From an uncultured Bacteroides sp. (lineage in GTDB: Bacteria > Bacteroidota > Bacteroidia > Bacteroidales > Bacteroidaceae), in assembly GCA_959606905.1 (NCBI GenBank), contig CAUHML010000076.1, positions 1 through 13,890 on the forward strand: a stretch of 13,890 nt of DNA, in the 5' to 3' direction. Of the stretch, positions 7,901 through 13,890 are shown one piece after another. The notes under the pieces were generated by a model, which saw nothing but the letters and a program-made list of their open reading frames with translations, was not told the DNA's origin and searched no databases. Numbering within the stretch: position 1 is the first letter of the stretch; each line of letters opens with the position of its first letter. A program made the position numbers and the translations under genes.

Positions 7901-8359
7901 ACTATAGTTGCCACAGGCACTTACGGAAATAAGATTGCCGCTGCTGTAGAGCAAGGTATGGCCAACCTTGACGGCCCTTTTAATGTAATGAAAGAGGTGA
8001 AGGACCGGTGGCGCTCCCCTGACAATCCCGGTGCCGGACTTTATGGTAAGACTACTAGTGGGACTTCACGTGAAAGGGATATCTTTCATTCCCGTTTTGT
8101 ATACGATGGAAGTAACCTGACCATTAAGAACATTACATTAGGATATACCTTGCCAGCTAATCTCATTAAGTTTGTCAGCAGACTGCGTGTGTACGCCAGT
8201 GTCCAGCAGGCATTTGTATTCAGCAAGTACAAATATGGAAATCCCGAAGTGGGTGTGGACTTTAATGGCAACTCACCGGGAGCATTATTGCAAGGTATAG
8301 ATTATTCTACATATCCCGTACCAAGGACATTCACTTTTGGCTTGAATATAAACTTTTAA
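4973..8359 (+). CDS. SusC-family TonB-dependent glycan transporter with STN signalling domain
   Basis: This 1128-residue outer-membrane beta-barrel imports oligosaccharides using TonB energy. A hydrophobic export signal lies at about residues 23-46 (IMRISIFLLFFCLFSLM then AENSHSQ), after an unusually long polar N-terminus. The STN domain follows at about 50-118 (LESILNEIESQTDYLFIYKE), then a carboxypeptidase-regulatory-like domain at about 133-208 (GTVTDASGEVLIGVSVLIKG). The SusC signature LDEVVVVAYGT is at 209-219. The plug domain covers about 225-335 (VRIRGAASLSTGSNPLYVVD) and the barrel the rest, ending in NINF with the usual terminal phenylalanine. The STN domain is what lets such proteins signal to FecR, matching the two genes upstream. 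The susD gene follows after 21 bases. A methionine at 5042, just before the hydrophobic stretch, is an alternative start. The substrate is not readable from this protein; the rhamnosidase suggests a rhamnose-bearing glycan. Confidence 0.97.
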   Translation: MKNIPLPDLYYLENPDLKQLFRIMRISIFLLFFCLFSLMAENSHSQNARVTINRSDAPLESILNEIESQTDYLFIYKEDVNVKMRKSIHVSSKPVAEVLSILLAESSVAYKMAGNHIILTRNAALAAQQQKLGIAGTVTDASGEVLIGVSVLIKGSGQGTVTDLDGNFSLAANMGDILQFSYTGYIPQEIKLKDNHSLSIVLKEDVKSLDEVVVVAYGTQTKRAVTGAMETLDFDKLSDVPVAQFTQKMQGQIAGVQVNQGTGVPGQGMNVRIRGAASLSTGSNPLYVVDGFPIVGDINDINPNEIESMTILKDAAATSLYGSRAAFGVVLIQTKGAKAGKTNISFNAYMGVQNVPQKGRPEMMNGTEWAQFKKESYEDLGQSVPTAFQNPSQYGKGHDWYDAMLRSAMIQDYNVSVSTGKDKFTSSFVLGYFNQDGVLLNSDYQRISARANSTYRISDNLKLAFNLAPTYSFENRPSSDGAFFSGGGLLANATLTPPILDYRNEDGTYPVVVTTPGVTAFETPNWVRSIQDIVNKREAKRLLANASLQYEPLKGLVLKTSLNGDIGSNYQHNFQPSTAGRAFAAAPSAIAANLYEANNRYWSWLSETTANYSKEIGNHTFELLLGYTTQRFRSDYSAISGSNFSDDRIQTIDAALVKNNPTMDIQEWSMISYLSRVNYSYKGKYLIGASIRRDGSSRFGSNNKWGNFPSVSLGWIVSDEAFMGKLKSVSLLKVRGSYGMIGNNNIGNYTHYNTVSGNTNAVFGSTVASGSAVTNLGNDDLGWEKTRQLDFGVDLGFFNNRITFTYDYYNKITSNMLYSLPVPEESGFSTLIGNVGKLKFWGHEFSINSHNIVGTFNWSTNFNISFSDNRVLALSDLSNQLVAYSGIVSTISRVGGRIGQFYGMVQDGIYVNQSDYDQSPKAVDSQVGTIKFHDVNDDKQITYGDDESGDKAEIGNPLPKFTFGLTNNFEYKNFDLTIVATGTYGNKIAAAVEQGMANLDGPFNVMKEVKDRWRSPDNPGAGLYGKTTSGTSRERDIFHSRFVYDGSNLTIKNITLGYTLPANLIKFVSRLRVYASVQQAFVFSKYKYGNPEVGVDFNGNSPGALLQGIDYSTYPVPRTFTFGLNINF

Positions 8360-8380
8360 CTTTTAAAATTGAATACCATT

Positions 8381-9853
8381 ATGAAGAATCATAAATATAT
8401 GTTGGCGATGTTGCTGTCATCTAGCCTATTGGTAGGATGTCAGGGCGATTTCTTGAATTTACCATCTGAGACATCTTTGAGTACTGCTGTTTATTACAAA
8501 TCACAAAGTGACTTTGAGCAGGCAATCAATGGTGCTTATGCTCCTTTACGCGATTTGTATAACGGGACGTATGGAGCATGGGCGATGGGCGAAATGCGCA
8601 GTGATAATACCACTTATAAATATAACCCCAATGACCGGGGAACGATAGAGGCTGAGTTCGTGAAAAACTTTTTGGACGATGCGACGAATGGAGTGCCACG
8701 TTCCAAATACGTGATTGACTATCGTATTATTTCACGGGTTAATCATCTGTTGGAACCGATAGATGCCGTCAGTTTTGATCAGAAGATAAAAGATAATATT
8801 AAAGGTCAGGCCTACTTTCTTCGGGCATTGGCTTATTTCGATCTTGTACAGTATTTCGGTAGTGTACCCATACACTTGAAACCGGCCAAGACACAAGCTG
8901 ATACTTCACAGCCATTGGCAAGTGTGGAAGATGTGTATAAACAGATCATTGCAGATGCCGGACAGGCCGTTTCTCTTTTGCCATCCAAAGCGGATCAAGA
9001 GCCTGGTAGGGCAACGAAGGGAGCGGCAAACACTCTTTTGGGTAATGTATATATAGTGCAGAAACGATGGGCGGAAGCCGAACAGGTATTAAAAGAAGTA
9101 ACGGGTTATGAGTTGATGCCACGCTATGCGGATGTTTTTGAACTTGCTAATAAGAATGGTCCGGAATCCATTTTCGAGATTCAATTTAAGGATGGTAATG
9201 AAGGATTGCATAGCTCCTTCTTTTATACCTTCTTGGTGCAGCCGATAACAGCCGAAGAGACAACAGCTATTACGGGTATTCCTGAGGTAGCACGTACAAT
9301 AGAAGGTTATAATATACCTACGCCTGATATTATGGAAGCTTATGAACCAGGAGATGTGCGTAAAGATGTTTCCGTGGGCTTTGTTACCGCCCATGGTATC
9401 TCTTATCCTTATATCAAGAAATATTGCCATGCTCATACACAAAGTGGGAAAACCGGTGATAACTGGCCGGTTTACCGCTATGCTGAGGTCTTGCTTTTTA
9501 TTGCTGAAGCTTTGAATGAGCAAGGCAAGACGGAGGAGGCATTAGTATATTTGAATAGAGTAAGATCAAGAGCGTTGTTGCCTGTAAGCAGTGCTTCGAC
9601 TCAATCAGATGTACGCGAGGCTATTATTAAGGAACGGCGTGTGGAACTAGCTTTTGAGAACAAACGTTGGCTTGACCTTGTACGTACCGGAAGTGCAGAA
9701 CAGGTTATGAAATCTTATGGAGAGCGGGTAAAAGCTAATCCTTCGGCTTATTATTTTCCCGAGGGATTTTCGGTGGCTCCTACTGCTTTTACTGATATCC
9801 GTATTTTGTTTCCATTGCCCGCATCAGAGGCTGCGCTTAGCCCTTATTTTTAA
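8381..9853 (+). CDS. SusD/RagB-family surface glycan-binding lipoprotein
   Basis: This 490-residue protein is the SusD partner that captures glycan at the cell surface and lids the SusC barrel. It begins with a lipoprotein signal (MKNHKYMLAMLLSSSLLVGC) whose lipidated cysteine is residue 20. The N-terminal SusD-like region (about 22-210) includes FLNLPSETSLSTAVYYKSQ and the helix KGQAYFLRALAYFDLVQYFG. The C-terminal RagB/SusD domain (about 361-490) includes YRYAEVLLFIAEALNEQGK and KERRVELAFENKRWLDLVR. The ATG at 8381 is preferred over a TTG at 8369 because it gives a standard lipoprotein signal. Length is slightly short of typical but complete. It lies 21 bases after susC and is surely cotranscribed with it. 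It ends in SPYF rather than the frequent NPN-type ending, which is within normal variation. Confidence 0.96.
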   Translation: MKNHKYMLAMLLSSSLLVGCQGDFLNLPSETSLSTAVYYKSQSDFEQAINGAYAPLRDLYNGTYGAWAMGEMRSDNTTYKYNPNDRGTIEAEFVKNFLDDATNGVPRSKYVIDYRIISRVNHLLEPIDAVSFDQKIKDNIKGQAYFLRALAYFDLVQYFGSVPIHLKPAKTQADTSQPLASVEDVYKQIIADAGQAVSLLPSKADQEPGRATKGAANTLLGNVYIVQKRWAEAEQVLKEVTGYELMPRYADVFELANKNGPESIFEIQFKDGNEGLHSSFFYTFLVQPITAEETTAITGIPEVARTIEGYNIPTPDIMEAYEPGDVRKDVSVGFVTAHGISYPYIKKYCHAHTQSGKTGDNWPVYRYAEVLLFIAEALNEQGKTEEALVYLNRVRSRALLPVSSASTQSDVREAIIKERRVELAFENKRWLDLVRTGSAEQVMKSYGERVKANPSAYYFPEGFSVAPTAFTDIRILFPLPASEAALSPYF

Positions 9854-9877
9854 GGTTTAGGGTATATTGTAACTTGG

Positions 9878-9923
9878 CGGAATGACATTGAATAATTCTA
9901 GTCTTGGTAAAAATGTCGTTCCG
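9878..9923 (+). other. Intercistronic hairpin between susD and the rhamnosidase gene
   Basis: CGGAATGACATT (9878-9889) and AATGTCGTTCCG (9912-9923) pair over 12 bases with one G-U pair and a 22-base loop. It sits 25 bases after the susD stop. No clean T-run follows (TAAAGTCTTTATT), so it is not a strong terminator. Partial attenuation or protection of the susC-susD message from 3' decay, giving less enzyme than binding protein, is a plausible role. No Bacteroides promoter consensus is visible between it and the ATG at 9980. Confidence 0.5.
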
Positions 9924-9979
9924 TAAAGTCTTTATTCATAAATATATGTCAATAACTTAATCAATATAAACTAGTATAT

Positions 9980-12900
9980 ATGAAGAATTGTAAACTTCTT
10001 GTTTTGCTTCTTTCTGTTTGTATTGCTTGCCATGCAACGTTGCAATCTGGTAATGCTCATTTCATAGTCAAGAATTTAAAGACCGAATATGCTGTTACAC
10101 CTCTAGGTCTTGATGTTGAACTTCCCCGTTTTAGTTGGCAGATGGAATCCCTAGGTGCTGAACGCGGTCTGCAGCAGACAGCCTATCAAATTATCGTTTC
10201 AGATGAAAAAGGAAACATTGTGTGGGATAGTGGAAAAACACAAAATGGATTCTCTTTAAATGTAGTGTATAATGGCACTTCTCTGCAACCCTCTACTCGT
10301 TATTCATGGACTGTAACGGTTTGGAATCAAAGAGGCGAACAAATGTCGGAAACTTCTTGGTTTGAAACAGGATTAATGAGTTGTGATTCCACTTATCAAG
10401 GTTGGAAGGATGCCAAATGGATTGGAGGCAGTGATCAGGATATGGTTTTGTATTCGCATTATCTTCCGGTTTTCAGATTGGAATATACAATTCAATTAAA
10501 TGAAATATTAAAAAGTACTTGTGCAGGTCTTGTTTATGGAGCTAATGATGCACGTCTGATGGACAAAAATAAGAACTTGTATCATTTGGAAAACGGGAAG
10601 AATGAATCTTACATCAAAGTGGAATTGGATATTGCTCCAATATCCATGAAAAAAGAAGCGATATTGAATGTCTATCGGGTGGGCTACCATCCTAATGACA
10701 AGCCGGACATGCCTTTTGCTAGTTTCTCCATTCCTAAGAATCTGATTCATAAAGACAATATGTATGGTTGTCATACGATAACATTAAGTTCTGATTTAGG
10801 TTTCACTAAGTTCTATATTGATAATGTAGAAAAGGAGATTGGCGTTGTCAATCTAAATCCGTTGGGGAGAGGAGGTGATTTCATTGCTTTTCCGGTAGTC
10901 GGTGATATGGGCTTTATTGTCCCGGCTGAACAGGCTGTTTCTTTTTCAAAAGTGAAAATCATGAATTTTAGAAGTCCTCAAAATGTAATAACGACAGTGA
11001 AGGATGAAGCGTATCAGATCTTTGGTGGAACGAATGGTGCTTTAGAAATTTTCACTCCGAAAGGAAAATCATCTCCTATGCTCCGTACAGTTTTTACTTC
11101 TCCAGATGCTGGGGTGGTAAAAGCGCGTCTATATGTTACGGCACGCGGAATTTATGAAATTTATATAAATGGACAGCGTGTTGGAGAGGATTATTTCAAT
11201 CCTGGAGTTACTCAATATAATAAAACTCATTTATATCAGACCTTTGATGTTACAGACTATGTACAAATAGGTCAGAATGCTATCGGAGCTTTCCTTGCAG
11301 AAGGTTGGTGGAGTGGAGGTGCTACATTTACTGGAGAAAATTGGAATTTCTTCGGCGATCGGCAATCTTTATTGGCTAAATTAGTTATCACCTATAAAGA
11401 TGGGCATGAAAAAGTGATTGTTACGGATCCTTCTACTTGGCAGTATTGTAATAATGGTCCTGTTCTGTATGGCAGTCTCTTTCAAGGAGAAGTTTATGAT
11501 GCTCTGAAAGACTCGGAAATGGAAGGGTGGAATACAGCTTTATACACTCCAAACGAAAGTTGGAAACCAGCTGTTGAAGTAGCTTTGAACGGACATATAA
11601 GTACATCAGGAAATCCAAATATGCCTTGGGTGGATGATTATTCTAATTATAAACTGGTAGGGCAGTTCGGGCAAACAGTAAAGGCGGTCAATGAGCTGAC
11701 TGCAATCTCTGTAGAAGAAGTCCGTCCAAAAGTCTTTGTATATGATATGGGACAAAATATGGTAGGTGTACCTCAAATCCAACTTTCAGGAATGAAACCA
11801 GGAACAAAAATCTGTCTGCGTTATGCCGAAGTAAAGTATCCTGATTTGCCCGAATATGAAGGAAGTATTGGTATGATTATGCTTGAAAATATCCGTGCCG
11901 CCATGGCTCAAGATATCTATATAACGAGAGGCGGTCGGGAAACTATTCATCCGCGTTTTACTTACCACGGTTATCGTTTTGTGGAGATAACCGGTATAGA
12001 TGCTCCTTTGGCGACAGAAGCGGTGAAAGGAATAGTGCTTAGTTCCATCCATAACTTTGCCTCTTCCTACGAAACATCCAATACATTGGTTAATAAATTG
12101 TGGAAAAATATTACGTGGTCTTCTTCCGGTAACTTCTTGTCTATTCCCACAGATTGTCCTCAACGCAACGAGCGTTTGGGATGGGCGGGAGATATTTCTG
12201 TCTTCTCTCGTACAGCGACTTACCTGGCTGATGTCTCTCAATTCCTTAGAAGATATGTACAATCTATGCGTGACGTACAACGATCTGACGGACGTTTTCC
12301 CGATATAGCTCCACTGGGAGGAGGGTTTGGTGGGCTGTTATGGGGAAGTGCCGGAATCACAGTGCCTTGGGAGTGTTATCAGCAATATGGAGATAAAAGA
12401 TTGTTGAACGAACACTATGATGCTATGAGTCAGTACATACAGTATATACTTGATAAAATGATTGAGAAGGAGACAGGCTTGCTAGTTCAGAACAGAGCAT
12501 GGGGTGACTTGGGTGACTGGTTGGGATTGGAAGATGAGAAAAATGATAAATCACTCTTATGGGAAGCATATTTCATCTACGACTTGGAATTGATGAATAA
12601 GATAGCTACCATTTTGGGCAAGCAAATGGATGCAGAAAGATTCAGTAAATTATATGCTGAGCGGAAAACTTTCTTTAATAAAACCTATATTCGCCCCAAT
12701 GATGGTAAGACTATCTTTTCCTCCTTTCTTCCTAAAAAACGAGGTACATCAATTGATATTCAAACTTCTTATGTGCTTCCGTTGGCATTCAATATTATTA
12801 ATGATGAGCAGAAAGAAAAAGCCATAAAGAACTTGTTGGAAACCATTACACGGGAGAATACAACTGATTGTGGCAAGTTATGTCCATCTTATTCGTTAAT

Positions 12901-13498
12901 GACTGGTTTTATAGGCACTGCATGGATTGGTAAGGCACTGTCAGATAATGGTTATTCTGATATTGCTTATAGATTATTGCAACAAACAAGCTATCCTTCT
13001 TGGCTATATTCCGTAGAACAGGGTGCGACGACTATTTGGGAACGCTTGAATTCTTATACCCATTTGGATGGGTTTGGCGGGAATAACCGTATGAATTCAT
13101 TTAATCATTATTCATTTGGTGCAGTAGGAAGTTGGATGTATAATTATTCTTTGGGTATACAGCGGGATGAGGCTTTTCCCGGATTTAAACATTTCATCTT
13201 AAAGCCGGCGATAGATTTGGCTGGTAAAATGAAGTATGCAAAAGGATATTACGATTCTATGTATGGACGCATTGAAAGTGGTTGGGAAATAGAGAATGAA
13301 ATCATTCGATATACTTTCAATATTCCTGGCAATACTTCCGCTTTATTATATCTACCTGCTTCATCTGTAAAAGATGTGAAGGAGAACGGAAAGGGTATTT
13401 TAAAAAAAAGTACTGGAATCAAGTTTATCGGTGAAAATAATGGAAAGGTTATTTTGGAGTTGGAATCGGGTAGTTATCAATTTGAGGTGAAAAAATGA
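9980..13498 (+). CDS. GH78 alpha-L-rhamnosidase, exported
   Basis: This 1172-residue enzyme should remove terminal alpha-L-rhamnose by an inverting mechanism. A signal peptide occupies about residues 1-20 (MKNCKLLVLLLSVCIACHA). An Ig/Fn3-like domain follows at about 30-130. A sandwich-like insertion at about 147-340 separates KWIGG from PMLRTVF and may be a CBM67-type rhamnose-binding module (AGLVYGANDAR, with N189 and D190). Next are the Bac_rhamnosid_N domain (about 360-540; YEIYINGQRVGEDYFNPGVT), a beta domain (about 575-690), the (alpha/alpha)6 catalytic barrel (about 695-1045) and a C-terminal beta domain (about 1067-1172). Catalytic motifs are intact: DCPQRNERLGWAGD at 725-738, with E731 as likely general acid and D725 and D738, and TIWER with E1021 as likely general base. 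It is longer than many GH78 enzymes because of the insertion. It lies 126 bases after susD in the same direction. No clear lipobox is present, so a periplasmic location is likely. Possible substrates are pectic, arabinogalactan or other rhamnosides. Confidence 0.95.
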   Translation: MKNCKLLVLLLSVCIACHATLQSGNAHFIVKNLKTEYAVTPLGLDVELPRFSWQMESLGAERGLQQTAYQIIVSDEKGNIVWDSGKTQNGFSLNVVYNGTSLQPSTRYSWTVTVWNQRGEQMSETSWFETGLMSCDSTYQGWKDAKWIGGSDQDMVLYSHYLPVFRLEYTIQLNEILKSTCAGLVYGANDARLMDKNKNLYHLENGKNESYIKVELDIAPISMKKEAILNVYRVGYHPNDKPDMPFASFSIPKNLIHKDNMYGCHTITLSSDLGFTKFYIDNVEKEIGVVNLNPLGRGGDFIAFPVVGDMGFIVPAEQAVSFSKVKIMNFRSPQNVITTVKDEAYQIFGGTNGALEIFTPKGKSSPMLRTVFTSPDAGVVKARLYVTARGIYEIYINGQRVGEDYFNPGVTQYNKTHLYQTFDVTDYVQIGQNAIGAFLAEGWWSGGATFTGENWNFFGDRQSLLAKLVITYKDGHEKVIVTDPSTWQYCNNGPVLYGSLFQGEVYDALKDSEMEGWNTALYTPNESWKPAVEVALNGHISTSGNPNMPWVDDYSNYKLVGQFGQTVKAVNELTAISVEEVRPKVFVYDMGQNMVGVPQIQLSGMKPGTKICLRYAEVKYPDLPEYEGSIGMIMLENIRAAMAQDIYITRGGRETIHPRFTYHGYRFVEITGIDAPLATEAVKGIVLSSIHNFASSYETSNTLVNKLWKNITWSSSGNFLSIPTDCPQRNERLGWAGDISVFSRTATYLADVSQFLRRYVQSMRDVQRSDGRFPDIAPLGGGFGGLLWGSAGITVPWECYQQYGDKRLLNEHYDAMSQYIQYILDKMIEKETGLLVQNRAWGDLGDWLGLEDEKNDKSLLWEAYFIYDLELMNKIATILGKQMDAERFSKLYAERKTFFNKTYIRPNDGKTIFSSFLPKKRGTSIDIQTSYVLPLAFNIINDEQKEKAIKNLLETITRENTTDCGKLCPSYSLMTGFIGTAWIGKALSDNGYSDIAYRLLQQTSYPSWLYSVEQGATTIWERLNSYTHLDGFGGNNRMNSFNHYSFGAVGSWMYNYSLGIQRDEAFPGFKHFILKPAIDLAGKMKYAKGYYDSMYGRIESGWEIENEIIRYTFNIPGNTSALLYLPASSVKDVKENGKGILKKSTGIKFIGENNGKVILELESGSYQFEVKK

Positions 13499-13716
13499 AA
13501 TACTGAATGGTTTGTATTCTATGATAGCATTCGGAATAATAATATTTGAGTCTTCAATCAATGATTTTGTTCTTCTAATTAATTTCTATTTGCAAGATGG
13601 AAAATGTTCTATTCTTAGAAATAGAGATTGCTGTATTTTTTCTATTTTCCCCCATTTGACCGAATAAAGTCCCTCTTTTGAAAGATTTATATACCTATCG
13701 TTAGGATTGTATTTTC

Positions 13717-13724
13717 TATCTTTG
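13717..13724 (+). promoter_or_regulatory. -7 element of a separate promoter for the last gene
   Basis: TATCTTTG followed by CA matches the Bacteroides -7 consensus TAnnTTTG perfectly and lies 27 bases before the ATG at 13752. No TTTG stands 19-21 bases upstream (the nearest, at 13677-13680, is too far), so the promoter may need an activator. A short inverted repeat CCTA/TAGG (13694-13705) occupies the spacer region. The gap 13499-13751 also holds a weak AT-rich hairpin (13608-13625) followed by a T-rich run. Confidence 0.5.
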
Positions 13725-13751
13725 CATCAAACAATTTTTGAACTAATTATT

Positions 13752-13890
13752 ATGAAACACAAAATCCTTACTTTCTTTTTGGCTTGTCTTGTGCCCTGGC
13801 TGGCAGGAGCACAGCAATCTGCCAATAGTCAAAATAATGTAGCCGAAAAAGATTACATAGCTTATCTCTTTACCTATTTTACAGGTAACC
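13752..13890 (+). CDS. N-terminus of a secreted protein, probably a GH43-like glycoside hydrolase (partial)
   Basis: The first 46 codons of a gene that runs off the window are visible. Residues 1-20 form a clear type I signal peptide (MKHKILTFFLACLVPWLAGA) with a probable cut before QQSANSQ. The following DYIAYLFTYFTGN resembles the opening strand of five-bladed beta-propeller glycoside hydrolases, especially the GH43-related arabinosidase/xylosidase proteins of Bacteroides PULs. That assignment rests on one short motif. The position downstream of a rhamnosidase in a PUL supports a role in glycan breakdown. The gene is preceded by its own perfect -7 element and is 253 bases from the rhamnosidase stop, so it may form a separate transcription unit. 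Confidence 0.6.
   Translation, partial: MKHKILTFFLACLVPWLAGAQQSANSQNNVAEKDYIAYLFTYFTGN

Noticed and set aside
9980..10050. Lipoprotein signal on the rhamnosidase (LLSVCIAC)
   Set aside because: Neither cysteine has a good lipobox: valine precedes the first, and the second has cysteine at the -3 position. A type I signal is more likely.
11786..12280. Minus-strand frame of 164 codons inside the rhamnosidase gene
   Set aside because: The plus strand carries the conserved GH78 catalytic motif DCPQRNERLGWAGD here. The antisense frame shows no domain.
13608..13647. Intrinsic terminator after the rhamnosidase gene
   Set aside because: The stem is only six AT-rich pairs and the T-rich run starts about eight bases later, so it is too weak to annotate.

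Overview
The window reads as chromosomal DNA from a Bacteroides-type gut bacterium (Bacteroidota). The evidence is a SusC/SusD outer-membrane pair, an ECF sigma/FecR anti-sigma pair of the Bacteroides kind, AT-rich intergenic DNA, no strong Shine-Dalgarno sequences, and promoters of the Bacteroides form (TTTG at -33, TAnnTTTG at -7). I cannot name the species from sequence alone.

Layout. Positions 1-527 hold no convincing gene. They contain a leftward -7-like element, a long inverted repeat, and three ACTTACTT repeats spaced exactly 22 bp apart. Positions 528-3040 (minus strand) encode a Pif1/RecD-like helicase fused to HRDC and helix-turn-helix domains. It is broken into two reading frames at a run of seven A's that is also a perfect -1 slippery heptamer. 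From about 3174 rightwards lies a polysaccharide utilization locus (PUL): ECF sigma factor (3244-3804), FecR anti-sigma factor (3878-4822), SusC-like TonB-dependent transporter with an N-terminal signalling (STN) domain (4973-8359), SusD-like lipoprotein (8381-9853), a 1172-residue GH78 alpha-L-rhamnosidase (9980-13498), and the start of a further secreted protein, probably a glycoside hydrolase (13752 onward), which has its own -7 element.

How the genes work together (inferred from family knowledge). SusD captures a rhamnose-containing glycan at the cell surface and SusC imports it. Occupancy of SusC is signalled through its STN domain to FecR in the inner membrane, which releases the sigma factor to raise transcription of susC, susD and the enzymes. 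The rhamnosidase trims terminal alpha-L-rhamnose.

The PUL itself is of a known type. The least ordinary features are the frameshifted helicase, the phased repeats beyond its 3' end, and the roughly 190-residue insertion in the rhamnosidase. I did not find convincing evidence for a wholly new system.
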